Shown: positions 10,456 to 19,257, counted from the stretch's first letter. The stretch is 53,738 bases of DNA from Burkholderiaceae bacterium (GCA_031291325.1 JARLJG010000012.1:1-53738); one strand, 5' to 3'. Notes: a model not told the origin generated them from the sequence alone. A program made the numbers and translations.

Positions 10456-10547
10456 ACCTCTTGTCGATAATTGACAATTGAAACAATTTGTACAATTTTG
10501 AACTATCCGCCCGCTGCAGGCCGGCCTAAGGCGCAACGATGCGCGCA

Positions 10548-11177
10548 TCACCACTTGCAGCCGCTATCCTTCTTGTCGGCTGCCATCGCCAATAGAAACA
10601 ACGGCGCCAGCAGGCCGGTATTGGCGATGTTGTTCCTGCAGTCGGGGCGGGTGGTGCTGCGGATCGCCTTGGCGACCCGGTTGTCGTCGTCCGGTCGATA
10701 CAAGGGTTTGGCCTGCAATTGGCCGACTGGCGTCTCGCCCCTTTCGCGGTCGTCTTCGGTCACGATGGCGGCCAGACTGGCATGCACTGCCGCCAGATCG
10801 ATGTGCTTTTCGGCGGCGACCGGATTCGCCTGCGAGACCGGTGCCGTCGCAGTTGGCGGCGGGGGCGTTGGCGCGCCCGCCTGCGCCGTTCTTGCGGTAC
10901 GCAGCGGGCGGTTCGTCGCTTGCGACAGGTTCTTGCTTTGCGAAATTTCCGGCGCGGGCGGTGGGGCAGGCGGCAATTCGCGCAGCAAGCGCACTTGCAG
11001 CGTGTGCAGAACATGCGCGGTCAGCCCGGCGCCGGGCGGCGTCATATTCCACCACCATAGCATGGCGAGGCCGTGCAGCAGCAGCGACAGCGCGATACCG
11101 ATGGACACATTCGCCGATTTCATGCGCGGCAGCATGGAACGAGCGAATGACGTGCTAGGAAAGCTTGAAGCGGGCAT
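10548..11177 (-). CDS. TonB-like single-pass membrane protein of unknown role
   Basis: This 209-aa protein has one N-terminal membrane segment (about residues 22-42, ending LAMLWWWN). A Pro/Ala-rich periplasmic linker follows (PPAPPPAPEIS, PTPPPPTATAP). The C-terminal ~60 residues hold two cysteines and end DSGCKW. The layout recalls TonB energy transducers, but no clear TonB C-terminal domain can be shown. The start is uncertain: 11177 has GGA five bases upstream, 11135 and 11123 are possible, and a TTG at 11252 would extend it. It is divergent from the cfa-like gene. A role in envelope or transport is inference from the shape. Confidence 0.6.
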   Translation of the reverse strand: MPASSFPSTSFARSMLPRMKSANVSIGIALSLLLHGLAMLWWWNMTPPGAGLTAHVLHTLQVRLLRELPPAPPPAPEISQSKNLSQATNRPLRTARTAQAGAPTPPPPTATAPVSQANPVAAEKHIDLAAVHASLAAIVTEDDRERGETPVGQLQAKPLYRPDDDNRVAKAIRSTTRPDCRNNIANTGLLAPLFLLAMAADKKDSGCKW

Positions 11178-11315
11178 CTGTATCCGATATCTGGCGGTGA
11201 GAATCAAGTGATGGTAACCCGGTGCATTGAACGTGTCGACTCGTAGCGGCAATGCCGGTCTCGCGTCGCCTCGGCAAGAAATGCGGAGTTACGCTAAACT
11301 TTTCCGTGTGTCACG

Positions 11316-11339
11316 TGTCCAATACAAGCCGGTTGGACA
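11316..11339. promoter_or_regulatory. inverted repeat TGTCCAA-N10-TTGGACA in the cfa-like gene upstream region
   Basis: Perfect 7-base arms lie at 11316-11322 and 11333-11339, ~100 bases before the cyclopropane synthase start and next to an AT-rich run (aatattttttcc). The geometry fits a dimeric regulator site. The regulator is unknown. Confidence 0.4.
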
Positions 11340-11439
11340 ATATTTTTTCCGGAAGTTCAATTGCATGGCGTCATGCATCGGCTGTCTAGGGGGAACCGTT
11401 GTTGAACCGCGACATCATTTCGCTTGGGAGGAATGATAT

Positions 11440-12645
11440 ATGTTTTGGGAAAGACGATTGGACCAATGGGCGTCGAACATCCGTAGTCATGCCGCATTGC
11501 CATTGCAGCTCGATCTTTGGAACGGGCAACAATTGCAATTCGGCACAGGCTTGCCGCAAGTCATCATCCGCGTGCCGCATGTGTCGGCTTTGAAGTATCT
11601 GCTGCAACCGTCGCTGTCTAGTCTCGGCGACGCCTATGTCAACGGCAAGATCGAAGTCGAAGGCAAGGCCAAGGCAGTGATTGCGGTGGCCAATGCGCTG
11701 GCGGCGCGCACCTTGAAGCTGGAGGGAAAGTTTGCGCGGGTGGTGCGCAGTTTTCGCCATGACAAGGACAACGATGCCGAAGCGATCCAATACCACTATG
11801 ACGTTTCCAACGATTTCTACCGCTGCTGGCTGGATGAAAACATGGTCTATTCGTGCGCCTATTTCGAGCGCGGCGACGAAGACCTGGGCACGGCGCAACT
11901 GAAAAAAATCGATCACATCCTCACCAAGATCAAGCTGCGCCCCGGCAACACCTTGCTCGACATCGGTTGCGGCTGGGGCGCGCTGGTGCTGCGCGCGGCG
12001 GGCAAGTATGGCGCCAAGTGCGTCGGCATCACGCTCTCGGAAAATCAGGCCGAACTGGCGCGCGAGCGGGTAGCACAGGCCGGCTTGCAGGATCGCGTCG
12101 AAATCCGCTTGCAGGATTACCGCGATGTCGGCGGCAGTTTCGACCGCATCACCAGCGTCGGCATGTTCGAGCATGTCGGGCTGAAAAACCTGCCCCTGTA
12201 TTTTGCTGCGATCAACAAGCTGCTGGCCGACGACGGCCTGGTGATGAACCACGGCATCACCTCGACCGACGCCGACAGCGGCAACACGCCCTATGGCAGC
12301 GGCGAATTCATCGAGAAATATGTCTTCCCCTACGGCGAAGTGCCGCATATCGGGCTGGCCTTGAAGTGCATGCAGCAGGGCGGGCTGGAAGTGCTGGACG
12401 TGGAAAATCTGCGCCGCCACTATGCGAAGACCTGCGGCATGTGGGCCGACAATTTCGAGGCTCACGCCGAGGAAGTGAAAAAACTGGCGGGCGACAAGCG
12501 CTTTCGCATCTGGCGCGTCTACCTGGCGGGTTGCCAGTATGCATTCCAGCAGGACTGGATTTCGCTCTATCAAGTGGTGTGCCGCAAGGCCGGGCGCGAC
12601 CCGGAAGGATTGGATTGGTCGCGCGCCTACATGTATTCAAGTTAG
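11440..12645 (+). CDS. cfa: cyclopropane-fatty-acyl-phospholipid synthase family methyltransferase
   Basis: This 401-aa soluble enzyme transfers a methylene from S-adenosylmethionine onto double bonds of membrane phospholipid acyl chains. The N-terminal lipid-binding part precedes the family motif HYDVSNDFY, then the SAM loop LLDIGCGWGAL (D174). MFEHVG and the CMAS-type C-terminus WISLYQVVCRKAGR follow. The length is normal. The start has a strong ribosome site (GGGAGGA) eight bases upstream. Cyclopropanation usually rises in stationary phase or acid stress. The gene stands alone, with an inverted repeat upstream as a possible control site. Some relatives modify other lipids, so the exact product is open. 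Confidence 0.9.
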   Translation: MFWERRLDQWASNIRSHAALPLQLDLWNGQQLQFGTGLPQVIIRVPHVSALKYLLQPSLSSLGDAYVNGKIEVEGKAKAVIAVANALAARTLKLEGKFARVVRSFRHDKDNDAEAIQYHYDVSNDFYRCWLDENMVYSCAYFERGDEDLGTAQLKKIDHILTKIKLRPGNTLLDIGCGWGALVLRAAGKYGAKCVGITLSENQAELARERVAQAGLQDRVEIRLQDYRDVGGSFDRITSVGMFEHVGLKNLPLYFAAINKLLADDGLVMNHGITSTDADSGNTPYGSGEFIEKYVFPYGEVPHIGLALKCMQQGGLEVLDVENLRRHYAKTCGMWADNFEAHAEEVKKLAGDKRFRIWRVYLAGCQYAFQQDWISLYQVVCRKAGRDPEGLDWSRAYMYSS

Positions 12646-12668
12646 GATGCGTCGAGTCGGCGGGGCGG

Positions 12669-12837
12669 GTGTGATTCAAACCGTGTGGGAAATATCAACA
12701 CAATGCGCAAAACCTCCGTCGTTCCCGCGAAGGCGGGAATCTGTTGTGAGCCCGGCCCAGCGAGCGGCTTATGGATTCCCGCTTTCGCGGGAACGACGGA
12801 GGGGCTAATGAAGGTTTCTCCAAACTTTGAATCACAC
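12669..12837. repeat. nested palindromic MITE-like element
   Basis: Arms of 29 bases at 12713-12741 and 12774-12802 are complementary with one mismatch. Each arm contains the small palindrome cccgcgaaggcggg. A further 12-base perfect pair, gtgtgattcaaa at 12669-12680 and tttgaatcacac at 12826-12837, brackets it. Arms of the same family recur at 38169-38304 and as a solo arm at 53434-53460. It fills most of the gap between the cfa-like and cystathionine synthase genes. Confidence 0.75.
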
Positions 12838-12913
12838 ACCGGCGGGGCAGTGCGTTTCCCGCATAACCATATGCGGTTAAATTCGTTTGGCTGAGTCGAG
12901 CGGTCAATTAGTA

Positions 12914-12943
12914 TTGACAACCCTTTTAGAGATCCCCTTTATT
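12914..12943 (+). promoter_or_regulatory. possible promoter for the transsulfuration operon
   Basis: A TTGACA box at 12914-12919 is followed 18 bases later by TTTATT (four of six matches), ~70 bases before the cystathionine beta-synthase start. The -35 box is perfect and the -10 box weak. Confidence 0.4.
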
Positions 12944-13012
12944 GATCGAATATCGACCACGAATCGACATCCGATTCTCCCTTGTCAACCCGACGCCAGG
13001 ACCATTGCATCC

Positions 13013-14389
13013 ATGAAAACCCAGTCCGCCCCTGCAGTGCTATCGCTGATCGGCAACACGCCGTTGATCCAGGTCACGCGCCTCGATACCGGCCCGTGCC
13101 AGCTATTTCTCAAGCTGGAATCGCAAAATCCCGGCGGTTCGATCAAGGATCGGGTCGGCCTGGCGATGATCGAAGCCGCCGAGCGCGATGGCCGTTTGCA
13201 AGCCGGCGGCACGGTGGTCGAAGCGACCGCCGGCAATACCGGCCTCGGGCTGGCGCTGGTGGCGCGCGCCAAGGGCTATCGCGTGGTGCTGGTGGTGCCG
13301 GACAAAATGTCGACCGAAAAGGTGTTGCATCTGAAGGCGATGGGCGCGGAAGTGCATTTGACCCGCTCCGATGTCGGCAAGGGCCACCCGGAATACTATC
13401 AGGACTACGCGGCGCGCTTGACGCGCGAGATTCCCGGCGCCTTCTTCGCCGATCAATTCAATAATCCGGCCAATCCGCTGGCGCATGAAAGCACCACCGC
13501 GCCGGAAATCTGGGCGCAATGCCAGCACGCCGTCGATGCCATCGTCTGCGGCGTCGGATCGGGCGGCACGATTACCGGCTTGACGCGCTTTTTCCGCCGC
13601 CATCAGCCGGCGCTGGAATTCGTGCTGGCCGACCCCAAGGGGTCGATCTTGAAGGAATACGTGGATACCGGGCACGTTTCCGATGTCAGCGGCTCCTGGG
13701 CGGTGGAGGGCATCGGCGAGGATTTCGTGCCGGCGATTGCCGATTTGTCGGGTGTCAAGCGCGCTTACACGATCGACGACGTGGAAAGCTTCGGCACCGC
13801 GCGCGAACTGTTGCGCGCCGAAGGCATCCTGGCCGGCTCGTCGACCGGCACGCTGCTGGCCGCCGCATTGCGCTATTGCCGCGAGCAAACCGAGCCGAAA
13901 CGCGTGGTGACCTTCGTCTGCGACACCGGCACCCGCTATCTGTCCAAGCTCTACAACGATAACTGGATGATCGACCAGGGTTTGCTCAAGCGCAAAGCGC
14001 TGGGCGACTTGCGCGACTTGATCGGTCGCCGCTTCGACGAGGGCGGCGTCATCAGCGTGCAGCAATCCGATACCCTGGTCACGGCCTTCAACCGCATGCG
14101 CAGCGCCGAAATTTCGCAGTTGCCGGTGATTCAAGACAATAAGGTGATCGGCATCATCGACGAGTCCGACGTGCTGCTGAAAGTGGCCAACGACGCCGCC
14201 CAGTTCCGCAGCCTGGTCGGCGCCACCATGACGCCTCATATCGAAACCCTGAAGCCCGACACCAGCATCGAACAATTGCGCGCCATCCTCGATCGCGGCC
14301 TGGTGGCAATCATTGCCGACAGCGATACCTTTTACGGATTGATTACCCGCTTCGACCTCTTAAACCATTTGCGCAGGACGCTATCTTGA
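13013..14389 (+). CDS. cystathionine beta-synthase (PLP enzyme with C-terminal CBS pair)
   Basis: This 458-aa enzyme condenses serine with homocysteine to cystathionine, the first step of reverse transsulfuration. The PLP lysine is K45 in NPGGSIKDRVGL. The family's IGNTPL start, EATAGNTG and GSGGT phosphate-binding loops are present. The last ~115 residues form two CBS domains, which distinguishes it from plain cysteine synthase. The start is the ATG at 13013, which matches the family N-terminus; the longer frame from 12887 has no ribosome site. It overlaps the next gene by four bases. The CBS pair may bind adenosyl ligands. Cysteine synthase activity with O-acetylserine is an alternative. 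Confidence 0.88.
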   Translation: MKTQSAPAVLSLIGNTPLIQVTRLDTGPCQLFLKLESQNPGGSIKDRVGLAMIEAAERDGRLQAGGTVVEATAGNTGLGLALVARAKGYRVVLVVPDKMSTEKVLHLKAMGAEVHLTRSDVGKGHPEYYQDYAARLTREIPGAFFADQFNNPANPLAHESTTAPEIWAQCQHAVDAIVCGVGSGGTITGLTRFFRRHQPALEFVLADPKGSILKEYVDTGHVSDVSGSWAVEGIGEDFVPAIADLSGVKRAYTIDDVESFGTARELLRAEGILAGSSTGTLLAAALRYCREQTEPKRVVTFVCDTGTRYLSKLYNDNWMIDQGLLKRKALGDLRDLIGRRFDEGGVISVQQSDTLVTAFNRMRSAEISQLPVIQDNKVIGIIDESDVLLKVANDAAQFRSLVGATMTPHIETLKPDTSIEQLRAILDRGLVAIIADSDTFYGLITRFDLLNHLRRTLS

Positions 14390-15597
14390 ACACGCCAAAA
14401 AAACCGCTCGCCATTTCGCCGACCGCAGAGAAAGCCTCCGGCCGCTTCGCCACGCGCGTGATCCACGCCGGACAAACGGCCGATCCTTTGACCGGCGCCA
14501 TCATGCCGCCGATTTACGCCACCTCCACCTTCGTGCAGGAAAGCCCCGGCGTGCACAAGGGCCTGGACTACGGTCGTTCGCATAACCCGACCCGCTGGGC
14601 GCTGGAACGCTGCGTGGCCGATCTGGAAGGCGGCGTGCAGGCCTTCGCTTTCGCCTCCGGCCTGGCGGCGATTGCAGGCGTGCTGGAAATCCTCGACGCC
14701 GGATCGCATATCGTGGCCGGCGACGACATGTATGGCGGCACCTACCGCTTGTTCGAGCGGGTGCGCCGGCGCAGCGCCGGCTTGCAGATCGACTATGCCA
14801 ATCTGACCGATCCGGCCAACCTGCTGGCGGCCTTGCGCCCGGAAACCAAGCTGGTCTGGGTCGAAACGCCGACCAACCCGATGTTGAAGCTGGCCGACCT
14901 GGAAGCCATCGGCAAGATCTGCCGCGAGCGCGGCATCATCGCCGTGGCCGACAACACCTTCGCCAGTCCGCGCGTGCAAAGGCCGCTGGAGCACGGTTTC
15001 GACATCGTCGTGCATTCGACCACCAAGTTCCTGAACGGCCATTCCGACGTCATCGGCGGCATCGCGATTGTCGGCGGCGAACCGCATCAAGCCGCCTGGC
15101 GCGAACAGCTGGGCTTCATACAAAATTCTGTCGGCGCGATCGCCGGCCCGTTCGACAGCTTCCTGACCTTGCGCGGCGTCAAGACGCTGGCCTTGCGCGT
15201 CGAGCGGCATTGCCAAAGCGCGCTGGAACTGGCGGGCTGGCTGGAACGCCATCCGAAGGTATCCAAGGTCTATTATCCGGGCCTGGAGTCGCATCCGCAG
15301 CATGCGTTGGCACGGCGGCAGATGGACGGCTTCGGCGGCATCGTCTCGGTGGAGTTGAAGACCGATCTGGCCGGCGCGCGCCGCTTCCTGGAGCGCTGCG
15401 AAGTATTTGCGCTGGCCGAGAGCCTGGGCGGCGTCGAAAGCCTGATCGAACTGCCATCCGTCATGACGCATGCGACCATTCCGGCGGCGCAGCGCGCGGC
15501 GCTGGGGATTACCGATGCGCTGGTTCGCTTGTCGGTGGGGATCGAGGATGTCGAAGACTTGCGGCTCGATTTGAGCAATGCGCTGGAGGCGATTTAA
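14386..15597 (+). CDS. cystathionine gamma-lyase / gamma-synthase family PLP enzyme
   Basis: This 403-aa enzyme belongs to the Cys/Met-metabolism PLP family. The PLP lysine is K214 in HSTTKFLNGHSD. SRxxNPT-like (RSHNPTRWALE), the FASGLAA loop and SLGGVESL are intact. The start is a TTG inside the TGA stop of the preceding gene, so translation is coupled. Beside a cystathionine beta-synthase, the likely task is to cleave cystathionine to cysteine, 2-oxobutyrate and ammonia. The gamma-synthase direction cannot be excluded from sequence. Confidence 0.88.
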   Translation: MNTPKKPLAISPTAEKASGRFATRVIHAGQTADPLTGAIMPPIYATSTFVQESPGVHKGLDYGRSHNPTRWALERCVADLEGGVQAFAFASGLAAIAGVLEILDAGSHIVAGDDMYGGTYRLFERVRRRSAGLQIDYANLTDPANLLAALRPETKLVWVETPTNPMLKLADLEAIGKICRERGIIAVADNTFASPRVQRPLEHGFDIVVHSTTKFLNGHSDVIGGIAIVGGEPHQAAWREQLGFIQNSVGAIAGPFDSFLTLRGVKTLALRVERHCQSALELAGWLERHPKVSKVYYPGLESHPQHALARRQMDGFGGIVSVELKTDLAGARRFLERCEVFALAESLGGVESLIELPSVMTHATIPAAQRAALGITDALVRLSVGIEDVEDLRLDLSNALEAI

Positions 15598-15965
15598 CGG
15601 CGATCGTGGTAGGTAAGGTTGTGACTGATCATTGCTTGTGTTTTTATGTCGAATTCCAACATGGCTACTGATTGGAAGGCCGGAATTTCTGCATGCTTGA
15701 CGAGAATCGGATAAATCTTAATAATTTGCTAAAGTGTCGCAATTTGCACATCAGATGCTGCGATGGGCAATATTTTGATGTATGCTTTAACAATACAGAA
15801 AACGGAGGCAAGTTCTTTCGTTTCTTGCGAGTCCGTCCGATTTCTCGATCACCTGTAAAGAGAGGTGTTTTGCGAGACAGTTTCACCTCGATGCTTTCGG
15901 TGAACAGCGCTATAAAATCAATAATGCTGGTATGCTATCACGCTACCATCCAAATCAATTTTCCG
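15598..15965. other. AT-rich leader before the defence-like operon
   Basis: The first ~70 bases follow the lyase stop. From about 15670 the sequence turns AT-rich and stays so to 19257. A frame from 15672 runs in phase into the DUF262 gene, but its 98 extra codons are Cys/Arg/Asn-rich and unlike a domain, so I treat this as leader. No clear promoter boxes stand out. Confidence 0.5.
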
Positions 15966-17165
15966 ATGCCTAACAATATACAAATTCCCCATCAAGACGA
16001 CGACGACGAGCAAATTTTGCCGCGCGACGCGACCGACGATGACGACGTTAGCGGTGATTCAAGTTCTAAACCTTGGGATCCGGGTAAAATCCGAATTACG
16101 ACAAAGAATTTCTCATTACGTGAAGTTGTTGAGCAAATAAAGGATGGAGAAATTGATCTTTCGCCAGACTTTCAACGCGACTTCGTTTGGAAGGCGCGTC
16201 AACGTACTCGGCTAGTGGAATCTATTTTGCTTGGAATCCCTCTACCTGCGTTTTACTTTAACCAAAGCAGCGACGGTACGTATCAGGTCGTGGATGGTGT
16301 TCAGAGACTCTCGACAATTTCTTTGTTTATGAAAGACGGTCACGTTCTTGGCCAATCAGATCTTGAGTATTTACTTAAATTGGATGGCTTGGTATATAGT
16401 AAATTGGATCCAGCGGCTTATCGTCGCTTCCGAAGCACACAAATTGTCGTTCACGTTATTGAGCCTCAAACACCGGATGAAGTGAAGTATGACATTTTTA
16501 ATAGGGTAAATACGCTTGGTAGCCCGCTCTCCGCACAGGAAATTAGGCATGCGATGAGCAAAGATAAGTCCCGAGCGTTCTTAAAGAAACTGTCTGAGCT
16601 GGATGCATTTGATAAAGCAACTGGGTGGCACTATTGGCGCAAAGATACCGATTCCGAAGATGGGTGGTCGCGGGATAGTGGGCGCATGACGACTCGTGAA
16701 CTTGCCTTGCGTTTCTGTGCATTCCGAGAATATTCTGAAGAAGATTATCGCAAATATTCCAGCTTGGATACGTTTCTAGTAGAATTTACTCGAAGAATTG
16801 ACGGAACCTCAACGCAGGAAGATGTATTGGCACCGAGAATTCTAAATCGCCTTGCGAGGGATTTTGATCGGGCGATGGAAAATGCTCATCACATTCTTGG
16901 CAAGGCTGCATTCCGGCGATGGCCCCCCGCAGAAAAAAGACGTGGGCCTATTAATCGGGCCGTATTCGAAGCACAAGCCATTGCACTGGCTGATTATTCG
17001 CTGGACAAACTCTCAAAGCATAAAGCGAAAATTGAAAACGCTTTCCGGAAAGCGTTTGACGATCCTGACTACGCTCGCGCTGTTACTGTCGGTACAGGTG
17101 CGCCTAATGCCGTCGAATTGAGACTGCATCATACTCGCGATATCTTGGCAAAGATAATGAAATGA
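15966..17165 (+). CDS. DUF262 (GmrSD N-terminal-like) protein, defence-type
   Basis: This 399-aa protein has an Asp-rich N-terminus (DDDDEQILPRDATDDDD) followed by a DUF262 domain. DFQRDFVWKARQRTRLVESI is at 68-87 and VVDGVQRLSTI at 108-118. DUF262 is a ParB-like nucleotide-dependent module found in the restriction protein GmrSD and the anti-phage protein SspE. Here the usual DGQQR reads DGVQR, keeping Asp, Gln and Arg. No HNH (DUF1524) half follows, so any nuclease must be elsewhere or the module acts alone. The start at 15966 gives the family N-terminus but has no good ribosome site. It overlaps the ATPase gene by four bases. An anti-phage role is inference. Confidence 0.8.
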   Translation: MPNNIQIPHQDDDDEQILPRDATDDDDVSGDSSSKPWDPGKIRITTKNFSLREVVEQIKDGEIDLSPDFQRDFVWKARQRTRLVESILLGIPLPAFYFNQSSDGTYQVVDGVQRLSTISLFMKDGHVLGQSDLEYLLKLDGLVYSKLDPAAYRRFRSTQIVVHVIEPQTPDEVKYDIFNRVNTLGSPLSAQEIRHAMSKDKSRAFLKKLSELDAFDKATGWHYWRKDTDSEDGWSRDSGRMTTRELALRFCAFREYSEEDYRKYSSLDTFLVEFTRRIDGTSTQEDVLAPRILNRLARDFDRAMENAHHILGKAAFRRWPPAEKRRGPINRAVFEAQAIALADYSLDKLSKHKAKIENAFRKAFDDPDYARAVTVGTGAPNAVELRLHHTRDILAKIMK

Positions 17166-18268
17166 TCAATCGAATTGATATTAAAGGTTTTAAACGCTTT
17201 AAGGATGAGTCATTTCCCATTAATTCTCTGACTGTTCTTGCGGGACTTAATGGTGCAGGAAAAACATCACTAATCCATGCGCTTCTACTGATGCGTTTGG
17301 CGTCTTCGGGAGGAGTCAATGACGAAGTAAGTTTGAACAAGGCTGAAGGATTGGAACTTGGTACGGCAGAAAGTGTCCGTAATTGGGCTTCCGGCGACTC
17401 GATCGAATTTACAATTCATTCCGCCGAGGCTAACCATTCACACTGGAAATTCGGGGTACCATCCGACGAAGCACTTTACTTAATAGTTGAGAAAAAACCG
17501 TTGGCAATTCCTGATGCCTTTAGCATTGAGCCACGGGGATTCACCTATCTCTGCGCTGAACGACTCGGCCCTCGAAGCATTTTAGATGCCTTGCCGTTAC
17601 CATCTGAAAAGCTGAAAGTTGGGCAACGTGGTGAATTCTGTGCGCAGCTGCTCGCCATTCTCGGTAGTAGGCCAATGGAGCAGTCGAATCGGCTACATCC
17701 GAATAGTGATGATGCTGCATTATCATTGTTGAAATATCAGGTCGAGTGCTGGTTAGCCGAAATTGCAACCCCTGTTGAAATCGAAACGGTGCCATATTCT
17801 GGTTCCGCGATCACAGCATTGCAATTTCGATCTCCCGGCGGGGAGTGGGTTCGAGCGCCAAATATGGGGTTTGGCGTGTCTTATTCACTTCCAATTATTT
17901 TGGCCGGGTTGATTGCTCCTATCGGTGGGGTGATTATTGTTGAGAATCCAGAAGCACACTTGCATCCGGCCGGTCAGTCACGAATGGGCGTTTTTTTGGC
18001 GTGGTTAGCTGGTCGAGGAGTGCAAGTTATTGTCGAGACTCACTCTGACCATGTACTGAACGGCGTTCGGCGCGCCATTGGCGAATATGGTTTTCTGCAG
18101 CACGACAAGGCAGTAGTCAATTTTTTTGAATCAAAGAGCGGTGACAGTGCCGCAGTTCAGCCATTAATGTTTACCCCGATTGGCGGTATTTCTGATTGGC
18201 CGCATGGTTTCTTCGATCAATATCAAATCGATGTTGCGTCACTCGGACGTATCAGGCGCGGGAGCTAA
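17162..18268 (+). CDS. AAA/ABC-type ATPase, DUF3696 family, defence-type
   Basis: This 368-aa ATPase begins INRIDIKGFKRFKD, the usual SMC/OLD-like first strand. Walker A is GLNGAGKTS (28-36), a signature-like NMGFGVSYSLP is at 234-243, Walker B with catalytic Glu is VIIVENPEAHLHP (257-269), and an H-loop is VETHSDH (291-297). This set is that of DUF3696/AAA_15 ATPases common in phage defence. No Toprim nuclease domain is fused at the C-terminus, unlike OLD proteins. It overlaps the DUF262 gene by four bases and is followed two bases later by the third gene, so the three are probably co-translated as one system. Confidence 0.85.
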   Translation: MINRIDIKGFKRFKDESFPINSLTVLAGLNGAGKTSLIHALLLMRLASSGGVNDEVSLNKAEGLELGTAESVRNWASGDSIEFTIHSAEANHSHWKFGVPSDEALYLIVEKKPLAIPDAFSIEPRGFTYLCAERLGPRSILDALPLPSEKLKVGQRGEFCAQLLAILGSRPMEQSNRLHPNSDDAALSLLKYQVECWLAEIATPVEIETVPYSGSAITALQFRSPGGEWVRAPNMGFGVSYSLPIILAGLIAPIGGVIIVENPEAHLHPAGQSRMGVFLAWLAGRGVQVIVETHSDHVLNGVRRAIGEYGFLQHDKAVVNFFESKSGDSAAVQPLMFTPIGGISDWPHGFFDQYQIDVASLGRIRRGS

Positions 18269-18270
18269 CA

Positions 18271-19257
18271 GTGGCCTTCGTTGTAAATGGTGCAGAATGG
18301 CGCTTTGACGGCTGGTCAAGAACTGACATCATAAATTCCATCGAGAAGGTGCTTGACCGCATCATGGTGGCACGAGAACGAAATGAAAAAATATGGATCG
18401 GTGACGATTTTCAAACTCGCCCGATGCTCGATGTTCAAGACCTCTGGGGCCTATTTTTTTCGGAAGATTCTATCCTACTGCCTCGGGAACTCGGACATGA
18501 AGTTGCTGCATGGCTAGCGAGAGCACCTCGGTATGCCGACGAAAATTTGCCGGAAGGGATGTTGGAAGCTATCGAAATAGGCGTAGATACTGAACCGCAG
18601 GAGGTAAATATAGACTTGGCTTGGGCACATCACAACGTCAGAACCGGTTTCGCGGTCGCTTGCCTGGGCATAACTCGTAGTGGAATACATAAGACTAAAT
18701 CCAGCATTGCCGAGGTGCCTGTTCATTGGGTGCATGACGAGACTTCAAATCGCTGCTTTTGGCGTGATGCTATAGATGTGGAACACGACTCTGCGGAAAC
18801 TTTGGAGAGGCTGTCATCGCACGCGTTCCCGGATCTATATTTTCCTCCAGGAGTTTGGCACGGATTGAATGACCTCTCGAATGGATATCTTCCTTTGCGA
18901 ATAGAAATTCGGAAATACCTTGCTGTGTTAAACGACTATGGCTATTGGATTTTCACTTTTCCTCCGCCGGCACTTGATCCAAACGATACAGTAGAGCACG
19001 ACGTGAATGCACATCCTACGAATCAAATCATTGAGAGGAGATTTTCGGGATTTAATGTCACGATGGCACCAGAAAAGCCGGACGTGCGATCAAGTGAATT
19101 GTCCCGAGCAGCCCGAGAAATTACCGTTGAAGGGCGAGTTCTATATTGCGAATGGCACGGAAAGCTAGAAGGACATCAAAATAGGTTGCATATTCATCCA
19201 CCGATACCAGAATCAGATGATAAGGTTGTAATTGCCATTTTTCACAAGCATCTCTAG
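18271..19257 (+). CDS. uncharacterised third protein of the DUF262/ATPase operon
   Basis: This 328-aa protein starts at a GTG at 18271 with GGGAG upstream, two bases after the ATPase stop. No membrane segment or signal is seen. The body is rich in Trp, His and Asp. The C-terminal ~45 residues form a compact block, LYCEWHGKLEGHQNRLHIHP then IFHKHL, with regularly placed Cys, His and Arg that could be a metal or nucleic-acid site. I do not recognise a family. Because it is bound to a DUF262 protein and a DUF3696-type ATPase, it is a candidate effector or target sensor. The AT-rich codon use matches the two partners and not the flanking genes. Confidence 0.75.
   Translation: MAFVVNGAEWRFDGWSRTDIINSIEKVLDRIMVARERNEKIWIGDDFQTRPMLDVQDLWGLFFSEDSILLPRELGHEVAAWLARAPRYADENLPEGMLEAIEIGVDTEPQEVNIDLAWAHHNVRTGFAVACLGITRSGIHKTKSSIAEVPVHWVHDETSNRCFWRDAIDVEHDSAETLERLSSHAFPDLYFPPGVWHGLNDLSNGYLPLRIEIRKYLAVLNDYGYWIFTFPPPALDPNDTVEHDVNAHPTNQIIERRFSGFNVTMAPEKPDVRSSELSRAAREITVEGRVLYCEWHGKLEGHQNRLHIHPPIPESDDKVVIAIFHKHL

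Larger units (their letters stand above)
10010..10547. other. 538-base gap with a candidate small RNA
   Basis: No convincing protein gene is seen. Short frames on either strand lack ribosome sites and have unusual composition (Arg-rich or Cys/His-rich). The only clear structures are a rho-independent terminator on the minus strand near 10315-10350 and an AT-rich promoter-like patch near 10460-10500. Confidence 0.5.

Noticed and set aside
13103-14275. 390-codon minus-strand ORF opposite the cystathionine beta-synthase
   Set aside because: It is an antisense shadow; composition is atypical and there is no ribosome site.
15672-15965. N-terminal extension of the DUF262 protein
   Set aside because: It adds 98 residues of Cys/Arg/Asn-rich sequence without domain character; the typical Asp-rich family N-terminus begins at 15966.
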